The position numbers and the translations under genes are program-made. A DNA stretch of 8,021 bases, from assembly GCA_003224135.1 (NCBI GenBank), contig QHYO01000216.1:1-8021 (forward strand). Reading direction: 5' to 3'. The notes beneath the pieces are model-generated. The model searched no databases. It worked only from the letters and a program-made list of their open reading frames with translations, and had not been told where the DNA came from. The DNA comes from Acidobacteriota bacterium. GTDB taxonomy: Bacteria > Acidobacteriota > Terriglobia > Acidiferrales > UBA7541. This document shows positions 1-6,734 of the stretch, in pieces (within the stretch, counting starts at the first letter, position 1; every line of letters begins with the position of its first letter).

Positions 1-2
1 GG

Positions 3-581
3 CGGCGAAAGGATTTTGTTTCGCTGCTGATGTATCTCACCGAACAGAAACTTTTCTTCAGCGTGAATCACGTGTTTTCCGGGCTCACCGGAAGGCGTGA
101 CGCCGACGATTTTCACTGGTTTGCTTCGTACGTGCCGGCGTTTGAAACCCGCAACGGACAGATGTGTTCGGAAGCGAACCGGCAGGCTGCGGGCCTGGCG
201 AGGAAGCTTGGGAAAATCGCGATCGGCGGCAGCGATTCGCACACTATGAGAGGCGTGGGCCGCACTTACACGGAGGTCGCACAGGCTCGCACCGTCGCGG
301 AATTTTTTGCGGGCTTACGCGCAAGGCGCGGGCGGGTGCGCGGCGCGGATGGAACGTGTGCAGGCCTGACAGCGGACGTTTATCGGATTATTCCAGCGGT
401 GTTGCAGGAGAAACCCGCGACGCTGGCGCTACTGCCACTCGCCGTCCTGGTGCCAGTGTTTACCGCAGGGCATTGGATGAATGAAAAGTGGTTCTGCCGG
501 AAATGGGCGACACACTTTGAGGATGCGCGCGAATCTCCACGCATGCTGTGGGATATGACTCCCGGAGCGGAACGAATTTGA
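3..581 (+). CDS. PHP-domain metallohydrolase, C-terminal part (5' truncated by window edge)
   Basis: The reading frame is open from the first bases of the window, so the gene begins upstream; the first ATG (position 30) is probably internal. The visible 192 residues look like the C-terminal half of a PHP (polymerase and histidinol phosphatase) metal-dependent hydrolase. There is an Asn-His pair at about residues 22-23, a Phe-Glu-Thr-Arg-Asn-Gly stretch at 47-52, and the hallmark GGSDSH at 75-80, whose Asp and His are typical metal ligands. The N-terminal HxH motif would lie outside the window. After the PHP fold comes an unusual tail with a hydrophobic segment (about 139-156, LALLPLAVLVPVF) and a charged C-terminus, which may attach the protein to the membrane. 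The substrate cannot be read from sequence. A PAP2 phosphatase starts 27 nt downstream on the same strand, suggesting co-transcription and perhaps a shared role in phosphoester or lipid metabolism; that link is inference. Confidence 0.75.
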   Translation, partial: RRKDFVSLLMYLTEQKLFFSVNHVFSGLTGRRDADDFHWFASYVPAFETRNGQMCSEANRQAAGLARKLGKIAIGGSDSHTMRGVGRTYTEVAQARTVAEFFAGLRARRGRVRGADGTCAGLTADVYRIIPAVLQEKPATLALLPLAVLVPVFTAGHWMNEKWFCRKWATHFEDARESPRMLWDMTPGAERI

Positions 582-608
582 GATTGGTGCAACTCGTGGA
601 CTAACGAT

Positions 609-1160
609 ATGACTGTCGCACGCCAAGTCTGGGGCTTCATCGAACGGCGCGACCACCGCCTGATGCGCCGGCTGAACCGCTGGCGTGCTCCGCGCTGGAT
701 CCGGATCTGGATGATTGCCGCCACGCGGCTGGGCGATGGATGGCTGTGGTACGCACTTGCGGCACTTTTGCTGGTGTTTGGTGGTCCGCAAAGATTTGCC
801 GCAGTCAGCGCGGCAGCAAGCGCCGCCTTGGCCGGAGTTGCCGTCTTCAAAATCCTAAAGAGTCTCAGCCACAGACAGCGTCCATGCCAACTCGAACCGC
901 ATTGCTGGTCGAAAGTTCTGCCTCCCGACAAATTTTCTTTTCCATCCGGCCATACCATGACGGCGTTCTCAATCGCGCTTGTACTCTGCTATTTTTATCG
1001 CGGCGTCGAATTACCTCTCGGATTTTTTGCCTGCAGCATCGCGATCTCCCGCATCGTGCTGGGAATGCACTTCCTGAGCGATGTGCTGGCCGGCGCGGTC
1101 ATCGGCGTAGGCCTCGGTTGCGCTTCCCTGACAGCGTTCGCTGCGATGGGCTTGATTTAG
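609..1160 (+). CDS. PAP2-family membrane phosphatase
   Basis: This 183-residue membrane protein carries all three motifs of the PAP2 (type 2 phosphatidic acid phosphatase) superfamily. Motif 1 is K84-x6-R91-P92, motif 2 is P112-S-G-H115, and motif 3 is S147-R-x5-H154-x3-D158. In the family, the two histidines and the aspartate carry out phosphoryl transfer through a phosphohistidine intermediate on lipid phosphates such as undecaprenyl pyrophosphate or phosphatidylglycerophosphate. Hydrophobic stretches at about 46-58, 62-83, 116-130, 135-153 and 158-180 fit a compact multi-pass protein with its catalytic loops at the membrane face. The substrate is not determinable. The ATG at 609 has only a weak upstream purine patch (GTGGA at 596-600). 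The PHP hydrolase ends 27 nt upstream, so translation may partly depend on the upstream gene. No catalytic residue is missing. Confidence 0.88.
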   Translation: MTVARQVWGFIERRDHRLMRRLNRWRAPRWIRIWMIAATRLGDGWLWYALAALLLVFGGPQRFAAVSAAASAALAGVAVFKILKSLSHRQRPCQLEPHCWSKVLPPDKFSFPSGHTMTAFSIALVLCYFYRGVELPLGFFACSIAISRIVLGMHFLSDVLAGAVIGVGLGCASLTAFAAMGLI

Positions 1161-1193
1161 TTCTATTCGGCAGCTGCGCATCGACAGAAACTA

Positions 1194-1214
1194 ACCGATT
1201 CCTCGGTATTTCTT
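1194..1214 (+). terminator. Weak hairpin with short T-rich tail, possible terminator of the PHP-PAP2 unit
   Basis: ACCGA (1194-1198) can pair with TCGGT (1203-1207) around a TTCC loop, followed by ATTTCTT. The 5-bp stem is short and the T-tract is interrupted, so this is only a possible intrinsic terminator. Its position 33 nt after the PAP2 stop and before a candidate promoter is what makes it worth listing. Confidence 0.25.
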
Positions 1215-1236
1215 GGCATTTCGATTTCAAAAACGC

Positions 1237-1265
1237 TTGCAATTAATGCTCTATAGCACTATTCT
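1237..1265 (+). promoter_or_regulatory. Candidate sigma-70-type promoter for the symporter-cutC unit
   Basis: TTGCAA (1237-1242) and TATTCT (1260-1265) each match 4 of 6 consensus positions for the -35 and -10 boxes and are separated by exactly 17 nt. The region is AT-richer than the flanking genes. The spacer contains an imperfect inverted repeat (TGCT-CTAT-AGCA, 1248-1259) that could be an operator, but this is speculative. A start near 1272 would give a leader of about 57 nt before the ATG at 1329. Confidence 0.35.
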
Positions 1266-1328
1266 CTCGCATCCGAACGAGACGTGGATTTAAACCTCAT
1301 TCGGTCTCATCGATTCAACGAGAGGGCT

Positions 1329-2126
1329 ATGCCGCTAACCACAACGGATTGGGTGGTCATCGTTGGATATCTGCTGATCAATCTACTGATCGGAATTTAT
1401 TACCGGCGGCGCGCCAGCGGAAATACTGCGGAATTTTTTATCTCTGGCCGCGACGTTTCCTGGTGGCTGGCTGGAACCAGCATGGTTGCCACCACGTTTG
1501 CCGCGGATACGCCGCTTCTTGTTACCGGTCTTGTGGCGACGCAAGGGATCGCCGGCAACTGGTTGTGGTGGAACCAGTGTCTGACAGGGATGCTGACGGT
1601 ATTTTTCTTCGCGCGATACTGGCGGCGCGCGGAAATCATGACCGACGTTGAGCTGACGGAGTTGCGGTACTCCGGAAAACCAGCAGCGTTCCTGCGTGGA
1701 CTGAAAGCAATTTATCTTGGCCTGCTGATGAACTGCTTCATTCTGGGATGGGTGACACGAGCGATGGTGGACATCATCGCAGTGCTGCTGGGGCCCGCCA
1801 TTGCGCAAGGCAAGGTGTGGCAGCTTGCGCTGGGTGATCACGTGCTGATGCACTACACGCTCGGCGAGCCACGGCACACAGCGCTGATGATTTGCGTTTT
1901 TGTGCTGATTCCCTTCACTGGAATTTACACATTTATCGGCGGCCTCTGGGGAGTGCTAGTCACGGATCTTTTCCAGTTCGTGCTGAAGATGAGCATGGTG
2001 ACGGTGCTTGCGTGGGTTGCCGTGAGCAAACTTGGCGGGATTAATGCCCTCATGCCCTCACATTGCAACTGCAGATCGTCGGCGACGCGGTTGCAAAAAC
2101 TGGCGCGCAAACCGCGAACCCCTTGA
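1329..2126 (+). CDS. Symporter 5' fragment (N-terminal transmembrane part)
   Basis: This frame encodes 265 residues, of which the first 241 resemble the N-terminal half of an SSS transporter. Segments include a first helix at about 7-25 (WVVIVGYLLINLLIGIYY), a motif-rich second helix near 45-70 (WWLAGTSMVATTFAADTPLL) of the sort that contributes to the sodium site, and further helices near 78-96, 124-142, 145-158, 184-204 and 206-232. Residues 242-265 are an out-of-frame, polar tail that ends in a stop and does not look like transporter sequence. I prefer the ATG at 1329 over a GTG at 1284: it follows a purine-rich GAGAGGG (1320-1326), although spacing is tight, and it begins right before the first helix as in relatives. 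The extra 15 residues from the GTG look non-native. Confidence 0.7.
   Translation: MPLTTTDWVVIVGYLLINLLIGIYYRRRASGNTAEFFISGRDVSWWLAGTSMVATTFAADTPLLVTGLVATQGIAGNWLWWNQCLTGMLTVFFFARYWRRAEIMTDVELTELRYSGKPAAFLRGLKAIYLGLLMNCFILGWVTRAMVDIIAVLLGPAIAQGKVWQLALGDHVLMHYTLGEPRHTALMICVFVLIPFTGIYTFIGGLWGVLVTDLFQFVLKMSMVTVLAWVAVSKLGGINALMPSHCNCRSSATRLQKLARKPRTP
2045..2060 (+). repeat. Perfect 8-bp tandem duplication TGCCCTCA x2 at the frameshift
   Basis: TGCCCTCA occurs twice back to back (2045-2052 and 2053-2060). An 8-bp insertion shifts the frame by +2, which is exactly the offset between the two symporter fragments. This makes the duplication the simplest explanation of the break. Slipped-strand replication commonly creates such short tandem duplications. 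Confidence 0.95.
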
Positions 2127-3268
2127 AATTTTTTCCGGACTATCATTTGGGAATGACCACCAACGCCATCTGGACCATTCCGCTGGTTTCCTTCGTGTTG
2201 TTCCTTGGCGTGCAGTGGTGGAGTTCGTGGTATCCAGGAGCGGAGCCTGGCGGCGGCGGTTATGTCGCGCAGCGAATGTTCAGCGCGAAGGACGAAAAGA
2301 ATTCACTGGGGGCAACGCTGTGGTTCAATCTGGCGAATTATGCGCTGCGTCCGTGGCCGTGGATTCTAACGGGGCTGGTAGCCCTCGCGCTGTATTCGCC
2401 GAATGGCGGGCTTAACCCAAGCGCGGATTTTGCGGCCAGTCCACAACAAGGTTACGTGATGGTGCTGCGGGACTTCCTGCCGCCAGCGCTGCGCGGACTG
2501 ATGGTCGCGGCATTTCTCGCGGCGTTCATGTCCACGATCGGGACGCAACTCAACTGGGGAACCTCGTACCTGGTAAATGATTTTTACCGGCGCTTTCTGG
2601 TTCGCGGCGCGGGCGAGCGTCACTATGTGAACATCGGAAAAGTGTTCACGGTTCTGTTGGTGCTGGCCGGCGGATACGTCGCGAGCCAACTCGCGTCAAT
2701 TTCCGAAGGCTGGCAGATTGTGTTGGGAATCGGGGCAGGCACCGGAGCGGTGCTGATTTTGCGTTGGTACTGGTGGCGGATCAATGCCTGGAGCGAAATT
2801 ACAGCGACAGTAACGGCAGCGGTGCTGACGTTCGTGCTGGCGAAAGTTCCGTTCACGGGTAACGGTGCCGTGGTTACCGCGAAAGCCACACTGATCACCG
2901 CGGGCGTGACGACTATCGCGTGGATCGTCGGAACATTCGCAACGAAACCAGAGCCGACGGAAAAATTAGTTTCGTTTTACAGGCGCGTTCACCCCAGCAT
3001 TTATGGATGGCAACCGATTGCGAAACTGTGTCCGGAATTGCCGCAAGTTCGTGACTTTGCGGCAAACACCGCGAACTGGGTAGCCGGTTGCGTGATGGTG
3101 TATACCGCGATGTTTGGCATCGGCATGCTGGTGTTCAGGCACTGGTTGAGCGGGGTGTTGCTTCTTCTAGCGAGCGGCGTGGCAGGCTGGCTGATTTTCT
3201 GGAATCTTTCCCGGCAAGGGTGGGGGACTCTTTCGGGAAGCGTGGAAAGGACGACCGCAAAGAATTGA
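2063..3268 (+). CDS. Symporter 3' fragment (C-terminal transmembrane part)
   Basis: This frame encodes about 400 residues of the C-terminal part of the same SSS transporter. It contains the family block WYPGAEPGGGGYVAQRMFSA (about residues 56-75 of this fragment), then ALRPWPW, and then the strongly conserved AAFMSTIGTQLNWGTSYLV (153-171), whose Ser/Thr residues belong to the sodium-binding region in characterised relatives. Several more hydrophobic helices follow (about 191-212, 217-235, 245-262, 268-288, 345-365, 366-385). The start at 2063 is a nominal TTG with no convincing Shine-Dalgarno sequence; the next in-frame ATG is at 2153. I infer that this is not an independent gene but the separated remainder of the upstream frame. 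Confidence 0.7.
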   Translation: MQLQIVGDAVAKTGAQTANPLKFFPDYHLGMTTNAIWTIPLVSFVLFLGVQWWSSWYPGAEPGGGGYVAQRMFSAKDEKNSLGATLWFNLANYALRPWPWILTGLVALALYSPNGGLNPSADFAASPQQGYVMVLRDFLPPALRGLMVAAFLAAFMSTIGTQLNWGTSYLVNDFYRRFLVRGAGERHYVNIGKVFTVLLVLAGGYVASQLASISEGWQIVLGIGAGTGAVLILRWYWWRINAWSEITATVTAAVLTFVLAKVPFTGNGAVVTAKATLITAGVTTIAWIVGTFATKPEPTEKLVSFYRRVHPSIYGWQPIAKLCPELPQVRDFAANTANWVAGCVMVYTAMFGIGMLVFRHWLSGVLLLLASGVAGWLIFWNLSRQGWGTLSGSVERTTAKN

Positions 3269-3283
3269 CTTCGGATTCCCCCA

Positions 3284-3997
3284 ATGACGAAATTCCCTTT
3301 GCTGGAAATTTGTGTCGAGACACTGGACGCGGCGCTGGCAGCCGAACGCGGCGGAGCTGACCGCGTCGAGCTCTGCGAAAATCTGCAAGTGGGCGGAGTT
3401 ACCCCAAGCGCTGATCTGATGCGCGCAGTGCGCAGTCAAGTTCACATTCCCGTTTTTGCAATGATCCGTCCGCGCGCCGGAGATTTTTTTTATTCGGAGA
3501 TGGAGTTCAAGCAAATGGCACGCGATCTCGCGATTGCGAAGGGGTTGGGTATGGATGGCGTCGTGTTGGGACTCCTCGGCACGGACCATCGCGTGGACGT
3601 TCGGCGCACTCGAACGCTTGCGGATTTGGCGCGGCCGCTGCCGGTGACGTTTCACCGCGCGTTTGATGAAACGCCAAACTTGCGGGAAGCACTAGAAGAC
3701 GTGATCGCCACGGGCGCTGCGAGGATTCTGACTTCGGGTGGAGGTCCCAGCGCGGAGCAAGGCGTCGGCGCGCTTGCAGAGCTTGTTGACGCGGGCCGCA
3801 AAAGAATAAGAATCATGCCGGGCGCCGGGATAAGCGCCGCGAATATTGAACGCATTTTGCAGACGACGCGTGCCCGAGAGGTTCACTCCGGTTTGAGTAC
3901 AGTGGTGCCCTCTCCAAGAGCGGATTACCGCAAATTCGAGACGGAGGTAGGCAAGCTGGCGGAGCTGCTGAAAAAACCTCCAGCCGAGCGGTCGTAA
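3284..3997 (+). CDS. cutC: CutC-family TIM-barrel protein
   Basis: The 237-residue product matches the CutC family along its whole length, which is slightly shorter than E. coli CutC. Recognisable blocks, in order, are LEICVET (7-13), GGADRVELCENLQVGGVTPS (23-42), FAMIRPRAGDFFYS (58-71), DGVVLGLL (91-98), TFHRAFD (122-128), RILTSGG (147-153), IMPGAGI (177-183) and EVHSG (199-203). These fit the strands and loops of a cytoplasmic TIM barrel. The family was named for copper homeostasis, but its biochemical activity is not well established and copper binding is disputed, so the name describes the family only. ATG 3284 is the first usable start after the symporter stop, which lies in the same frame; no good Shine-Dalgarno sequence is seen, so translation may depend on upstream translation. 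The 15-nt gap to the symporter suggests one operon. Confidence 0.92.
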   Translation: MTKFPLLEICVETLDAALAAERGGADRVELCENLQVGGVTPSADLMRAVRSQVHIPVFAMIRPRAGDFFYSEMEFKQMARDLAIAKGLGMDGVVLGLLGTDHRVDVRRTRTLADLARPLPVTFHRAFDETPNLREALEDVIATGAARILTSGGGPSAEQGVGALAELVDAGRKRIRIMPGAGISAANIERILQTTRAREVHSGLSTVVPSPRADYRKFETEVGKLAELLKKPPAERS

Positions 3998-4120
3998 CCA
4001 CGGATTGGAAGCGGTGAGACTGGCGAGGGCAAAGCGGAAAAAGTAGATGATGGCAACAAGGAAGCACGGGTGAAGCAGGAAACTGGCTGCGTTTAACGGC
4101 CTTCGATATGGCAGTTCCAC

Positions 4121-4137
4121 GAAGGTAGGCAACCTTC
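4121..4137 (+). terminator. Short hairpin downstream of cutC, weak terminator candidate
   Basis: GAAGGT and ACCTTC form a 6-bp stem around a 5-nt loop (AGGCA). No T-run follows on the plus strand, so if it acts in termination or mRNA 3'-end protection it is not a canonical intrinsic terminator. Confidence 0.25.
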
Positions 4138-4157
4138 ACCTAACGGGTGCTCTACCA

Positions 4158-4175
4158 AAAGTGGCAAAAGTGCCA
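4158..4175 (-). terminator. Short hairpin with T4 tail downstream of ftsZ, weak terminator candidate
   Basis: Read on the minus strand, TGGCA-CTTT-TGCCA (4175-4162) forms a 5-bp hairpin followed by CTTTT (4161-4157). The outer GGTGCT/AGCACC pair (4180-4175 and 4151-4146) could close a larger structure. A T6 run also lies at 4203-4198, closer to the ftsZ stop, but without an evident stem before it. The stem is short, so this is tentative. Confidence 0.3.
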
Positions 4176-4220
4176 GCACCTAGCTACTTAAGATTTTGAA
4201 AAAACCGAAGGATCGATTGG

Positions 4221-5435
4221 TCAGGCTTTTTGTGCCTGGCGACGCAAGAATGTTGGAACGTCCAGATCGTCGGCTGGAACGTCCTGCGCGACGTCGCGGA
4301 CATTCTGCTGAACCTGATGGACGATCGTTTGTGATTCGGATGTGTTTGACGAGCCGGAACCAGCGCCGGCAGCGGCAGCAGCGGCGACGGGAACTTCCCT
4401 GCCGGCCTTCCATGTTTTCGGTAGGAACTCCGGACGCTTGGAAACGTTTTTCTTGTTGGCTTCCTTGAAGCCGGCGGCGATGACGGTGATTTTGACAGAG
4501 TCCTTCATGGTTTCATCCTGCACCGCGCCGAAAATGATGTTGGCGTTTTCGTGCGCGGCTTTCTGGATGATGGATGAGGCTTCGTGAACTTCGTGGAGCG
4601 TGAGGCTGGGGCTGCCGCAAATGTTGATAAGGATGCCCTGCGCGCCCTGAATGGAATTGTCTTCGAGCAAGGGGCTGGCGATGGCGCGGTTGGCGGCATC
4701 GACTGCGCGGTTAGAGCCGGTGGCGACAGCCGTGCCCATGACGGCGTAGCCCTGGCCGCTCATGATGGCTTTTACGTCAGCAAAGTCACGGTTGATGATC
4801 CCTGGGACGGTGATGATATCCGAGATACCCTGCACGGCCTGGCGAAGAATATCGTCCGCGATGCGGAACGCGTCAAAGAAGCTGGTGCCACGTTCGACGG
4901 TTTCCATTAGGCGCTCATTCGGGATGACAATGACGGTGTCGACTGCGCCGATCAGATCCTGTAGAGCCTGTTCGGCCTGAAGCATGCGACGCTTGCCTTC
5001 GAAAGCGAAGGGCTTGGTGACAACGGCGACGGTTAGGGCGCCAAGCTCGCTGGCCAGCGACGCGACAACCGGAGCTGCGCCAGAGCCGGTGCCTCCTCCA
5101 AGACCGGAAGTGATGAAAATCATGTCTGAGCCTTCGAGCGCTTCGATGATTTTATCGGTGTCCTCGAGCGCGGCTTTGCGCCCGACTTCAGGATTGGCGC
5201 CCGCGCCGAGACCTTTCGTAAGTTTTGCGCCGAGCTGCAACTTCATCGGCGCCTGACAGAGTTTGAGCGCCTGCAAGTCGGTGTTCGCCGCGATGAACTC
5301 AATGCCTTCCACCTTGGCACGAATCATGCGGTTGACGGCGTTACACCCGCCGCCACCCACGCCGATGACCTTGATCTTTGCGGGCGACAACTCCTCGCTG
5401 AAGCTCATACGAATTGCGTTTTCTTTCGACGTCAT
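4221..5435 (-). CDS. ftsZ: Cell division GTPase FtsZ
   Basis: FtsZ is the tubulin-like GTPase that polymerises at midcell to build the Z ring. The 404-residue product has the N-terminal nucleotide-binding segment [16 protein letters not shown] (22-37), the tubulin signature GLGGGTGSG (111-119), and the synergy loop NRDFAD (215-220) whose acidic residues trigger GTP hydrolysis in the neighbouring subunit. After the core (to about residue 325) comes a short Ala/Gly/Ser/Gln-rich linker (about 345-385). The terminal [12 protein letters not shown] (389-400) is the conserved peptide that binds FtsA and other membrane tethers. All motifs are intact and the length is normal. The ATG at 5435 has a strong Shine-Dalgarno sequence (AGGGGG, plus-strand 5447-5442) six bases upstream; Met10 is a less likely alternative. 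It is the last gene of the dcw run here and faces cutC tail to tail. Confidence 0.98.
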   Translation of the reverse strand: MTSKENAIRMSFSEELSPAKIKVIGVGGGGCNAVNRMIRAKVEGIEFIAANTDLQALKLCQAPMKLQLGAKLTKGLGAGANPEVGRKAALEDTDKIIEALEGSDMIFITSGLGGGTGSGAAPVVASLASELGALTVAVVTKPFAFEGKRRMLQAEQALQDLIGAVDTVIVIPNERLMETVERGTSFFDAFRIADDILRQAVQGISDIITVPGIINRDFADVKAIMSGQGYAVMGTAVATGSNRAVDAANRAIASPLLEDNSIQGAQGILINICGSPSLTLHEVHEASSIIQKAAHENANIIFGAVQDETMKDSVKITVIAAGFKEANKKNVSKRPEFLPKTWKAGREVPVAAAAAAGAGSGSSNTSESQTIVHQVQQNVRDVAQDVPADDLDVPTFLRRQAQKA

Positions 5436-5441
5436 TCCTAT

Positions 5442-5447
5442 CCCCCT
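5442..5447 (-). promoter_or_regulatory. Strong ribosome binding site of ftsZ
   Basis: On the minus strand AGGGGG sits six bases before the ATG. It supports the upstream start rather than the internal Met10 and suggests efficient independent initiation of ftsZ, consistent with the need for far more FtsZ than FtsA. Confidence 0.75.
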
Positions 5448-5490
5448 AACGGGCTGGGTAAAGCTCGTTATTCCTACTGGTCCAGCGCTA

Positions 5491-5508
5491 GGCCCGACTG
5501 GTCGGGCC
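5491..5508 (-). promoter_or_regulatory. GC-rich hairpin between ftsA and ftsZ
   Basis: GGCCCGAC (5491-5498) and GTCGGGCC (5501-5508) form a perfect 18-nt inverted repeat; with a realistic 4-nt loop the stem is 7 bp and almost all GC. In the transcript it starts 7 nt after the ftsA stop and lies about 43 nt before the ftsZ ribosome binding site. No T-tract follows on either strand, so it is not a standard terminator. It could be an mRNA stability or processing element separating ftsA from ftsZ; that role is inferred. Confidence 0.55.
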
Positions 5509-5515
5509 CGAATGT

Positions 5516-6727
5516 CTACGCCCCGGCGAACATCGACCTGAGCTTGGCAACAAAATTCGTCGAACGTTGCGACTGCGTGCGGCGCGCCTTTGCGCCGTAC
5601 AAGACCAAGCCGACGACGGTGGCGTACTCGGGCTGCTCAACCTGTTCCGGCATGTCCACCAGGCCGCGAGGCTCCGCGATACGAACGGGCAGGTGAAACG
5701 CCTGCTCCATCATTTCGATCAGGCCAGTGAGGCGCGCGCCGCCACCGGAAAGAACAAAGCCCGCAGGAATTTGCGAGTCAAGACCGGCGCGGCGCATTTC
5801 ATCGCGGATCAGCGCCAAAAACTCCTGGGCGCGCGGCTCGATGATGTCGGTAAGCATGCGCGCGAAGATGGTGCGCGGCGGGCGATCACCAACGCTCGCG
5901 ATTTCAATCGCGGTGTCTTCCTGAAGAAGCGCGGCTGCAGCACAACCGTGATGCCTCTTGATCCGTTCAGCTTCAGGGATGGGCGTGCGCAGGCCGACCG
6001 CGAGATCGTTTGTGAAATGGTCGCCGCCAACGGGAACCGCTCCGGTGTGGCGGACGACTCCGCCGCCGTAAACGACAAGTTCCGTAGTGCCGCCACCGAT
6101 ATCGAGGAGGCAGGTACCGAGATCGCGTTCGTCCTGCGTGAGGCAAGCTTCGGCGGAAGCGAGCGGTTCGACGACTGTGTCACTGATCAGGATTCCAGCG
6201 CGATTTGCGGCCGTGACGAGATTTTGCGTGGCGATCATCGAGGATGTGACGACATGAACGTTCGCTTCGAGGCGCTGGCCGACCATGCCGATGGCGTCGC
6301 GAATGCCGTCGTGAGCGTCCACGGAAAATTCGTGCGGCAAGACGTGCAGGACTTCGCGATCTTCGGGAAGAGAAATATTGCGCGCGGCGTCGATCGCGCG
6401 GCGAACGTCTTCACGTTCGATGTCGCGCGGGCGATTGCCGAGAGTGACGCCGCCGCGGCTATTCAAACCGCGAACGTGACTACCGGCAACGCCGATCAGC
6501 GCTGATTCGACAGGGATGCCTGAAACGCCTTCGGCTTCTTCAACAGCGCGGCGAATGGAGCTGACGGTGGAATCCAGATTGACGATGGAGCCTTTGCGCA
6601 AGCCTTTCGATTCGGCGGCGCCGAGCGCGAGGAATTTCACTTGCTCGTCGGCAAGCTCCGCGATGAGAACACAGGTTTTGGTGCTACCAATGTCCAGACC
6701 GACAAGATATTTGTCCTTCTTCGACAA
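5516..6727 (-). CDS. ftsA: Cell division protein FtsA (actin-like Z-ring membrane anchor)
   Basis: FtsA is an actin-fold ATPase that ties FtsZ filaments to the inner membrane and recruits later divisome proteins. The 403-residue product shows the phosphate-1 motif [16 protein letters not shown] (9-24), the SHS2/1C insertion typical of FtsA (roughly 85-165, including [10 protein letters not shown]), the phosphate-2 motif [14 protein letters not shown] (207-220) and the adenosine motif [13 protein letters not shown] (324-336). The C-terminus FVAKLRSMF (392-400) looks like the amphipathic membrane-targeting helix, after a short polar linker. Length and motifs are normal. The start codon is TTG, chosen because it aligns with the expected N-terminus and follows AGGAG (plus-strand 6739-6735) with 7-nt spacing. 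It sits 56 nt after ftsQ and 80 nt before ftsZ. The weak TTG start may keep FtsA lower than FtsZ (inference). Confidence 0.97.
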   Translation of the reverse strand: MSKKDKYLVGLDIGSTKTCVLIAELADEQVKFLALGAAESKGLRKGSIVNLDSTVSSIRRAVEEAEGVSGIPVESALIGVAGSHVRGLNSRGGVTLGNRPRDIEREDVRRAIDAARNISLPEDREVLHVLPHEFSVDAHDGIRDAIGMVGQRLEANVHVVTSSMIATQNLVTAANRAGILISDTVVEPLASAEACLTQDERDLGTCLLDIGGGTTELVVYGGGVVRHTGAVPVGGDHFTNDLAVGLRTPIPEAERIKRHHGCAAAALLQEDTAIEIASVGDRPPRTIFARMLTDIIEPRAQEFLALIRDEMRRAGLDSQIPAGFVLSGGGARLTGLIEMMEQAFHLPVRIAEPRGLVDMPEQVEQPEYATVVGLVLYGAKARRTQSQRSTNFVAKLRSMFAGA

Positions 6728-6734
6728 GCCTCAG

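Larger units (their letters stand above)
1329..3268 (+). pseudogene. Sodium:solute symporter (SSS/SLC5 family), frameshifted
   Basis: Two overlapping open frames together encode one sodium:solute symporter. The first (to 2126) gives the N-terminal part and the second (open from 2045, read to 3268) gives the rest, shifted by +2. The junction coincides with a perfect 8-bp tandem duplication at 2045-2060. Deleting one copy joins residue 241 (Leu) through Thr to the downstream frame and yields a continuous 643-residue protein, a normal size for the family. Proteins of this family use the sodium gradient to import sugars, amino acids, nucleosides or similar solutes across the inner membrane; the substrate here is unknown. 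As written, the gene should produce only a truncated protein missing the second half of the transport core, so it is probably non-functional unless the shift is an assembly error or reversible. A CutC-family gene follows 15 nt later and may suffer polarity. Confidence 0.85.
3998..4220. other. Convergent intergenic spacer with several inverted repeats, no gene seen
   Basis: This 223-nt spacer lies between the converging cutC and ftsZ genes. I see no credible coding frame. Inverted repeats include GAAGGT/ACCTTC (4121-4126 with 4132-4137), CCTTCG/CGAAGG (4100-4105 with 4120-4125), GGTGAAG/CTTCACC (4069-4075 with 4134-4140), and GGTGCT/AGCACC (4146-4151 with 4175-4180) enclosing TGGCA/TGCCA (4162-4166 with 4171-4175). 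Some of these compete for the same bases. Termination from both sides is expected here, but no textbook hairpin plus long U-tract is present. Confidence 0.6.

Noticed and set aside
380..958. Minus-strand open frame opposite the PHP and PAP2 genes
   Set aside because: It crosses two well-supported genes on the other strand and its translation shows no family motif.
1284..1328. Upstream GTG start for the symporter
   Set aside because: It adds 15 polar residues not typical of the family N-terminus, and the ATG at 1329 has a purine-rich sequence before it and leads directly into the first helix.
1383..1877. Minus-strand frame opposite the symporter
   Set aside because: The composition is His/Gln/Arg-rich and low in structure, as expected for the complement of membrane-protein codons. 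No ribosome binding site or domain is seen.
2042..2065. Programmed ribosomal frameshifting as the explanation of the split symporter
   Set aside because: I see no slippery heptamer or downstream pseudoknot, programmed frameshifting is not known in this family to my knowledge, and the 8-bp duplication explains the offset fully.
4140..4180. tRNA-like D-arm string (minus strand TTGGTAGAGCACC)
   Set aside because: The flanks give no acceptor stem, no anticodon stem-loop of the right geometry and no T-arm sequence, so the match to a D-loop is probably chance.
5567..6505. Long open frame (312 codons) on the plus strand opposite ftsA
   Set aside because: It is fully antisense to a gene with clear actin-fold motifs. 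Its translation has no recognisable domain, and long antisense frames are expected opposite GC-rich coding sequence.
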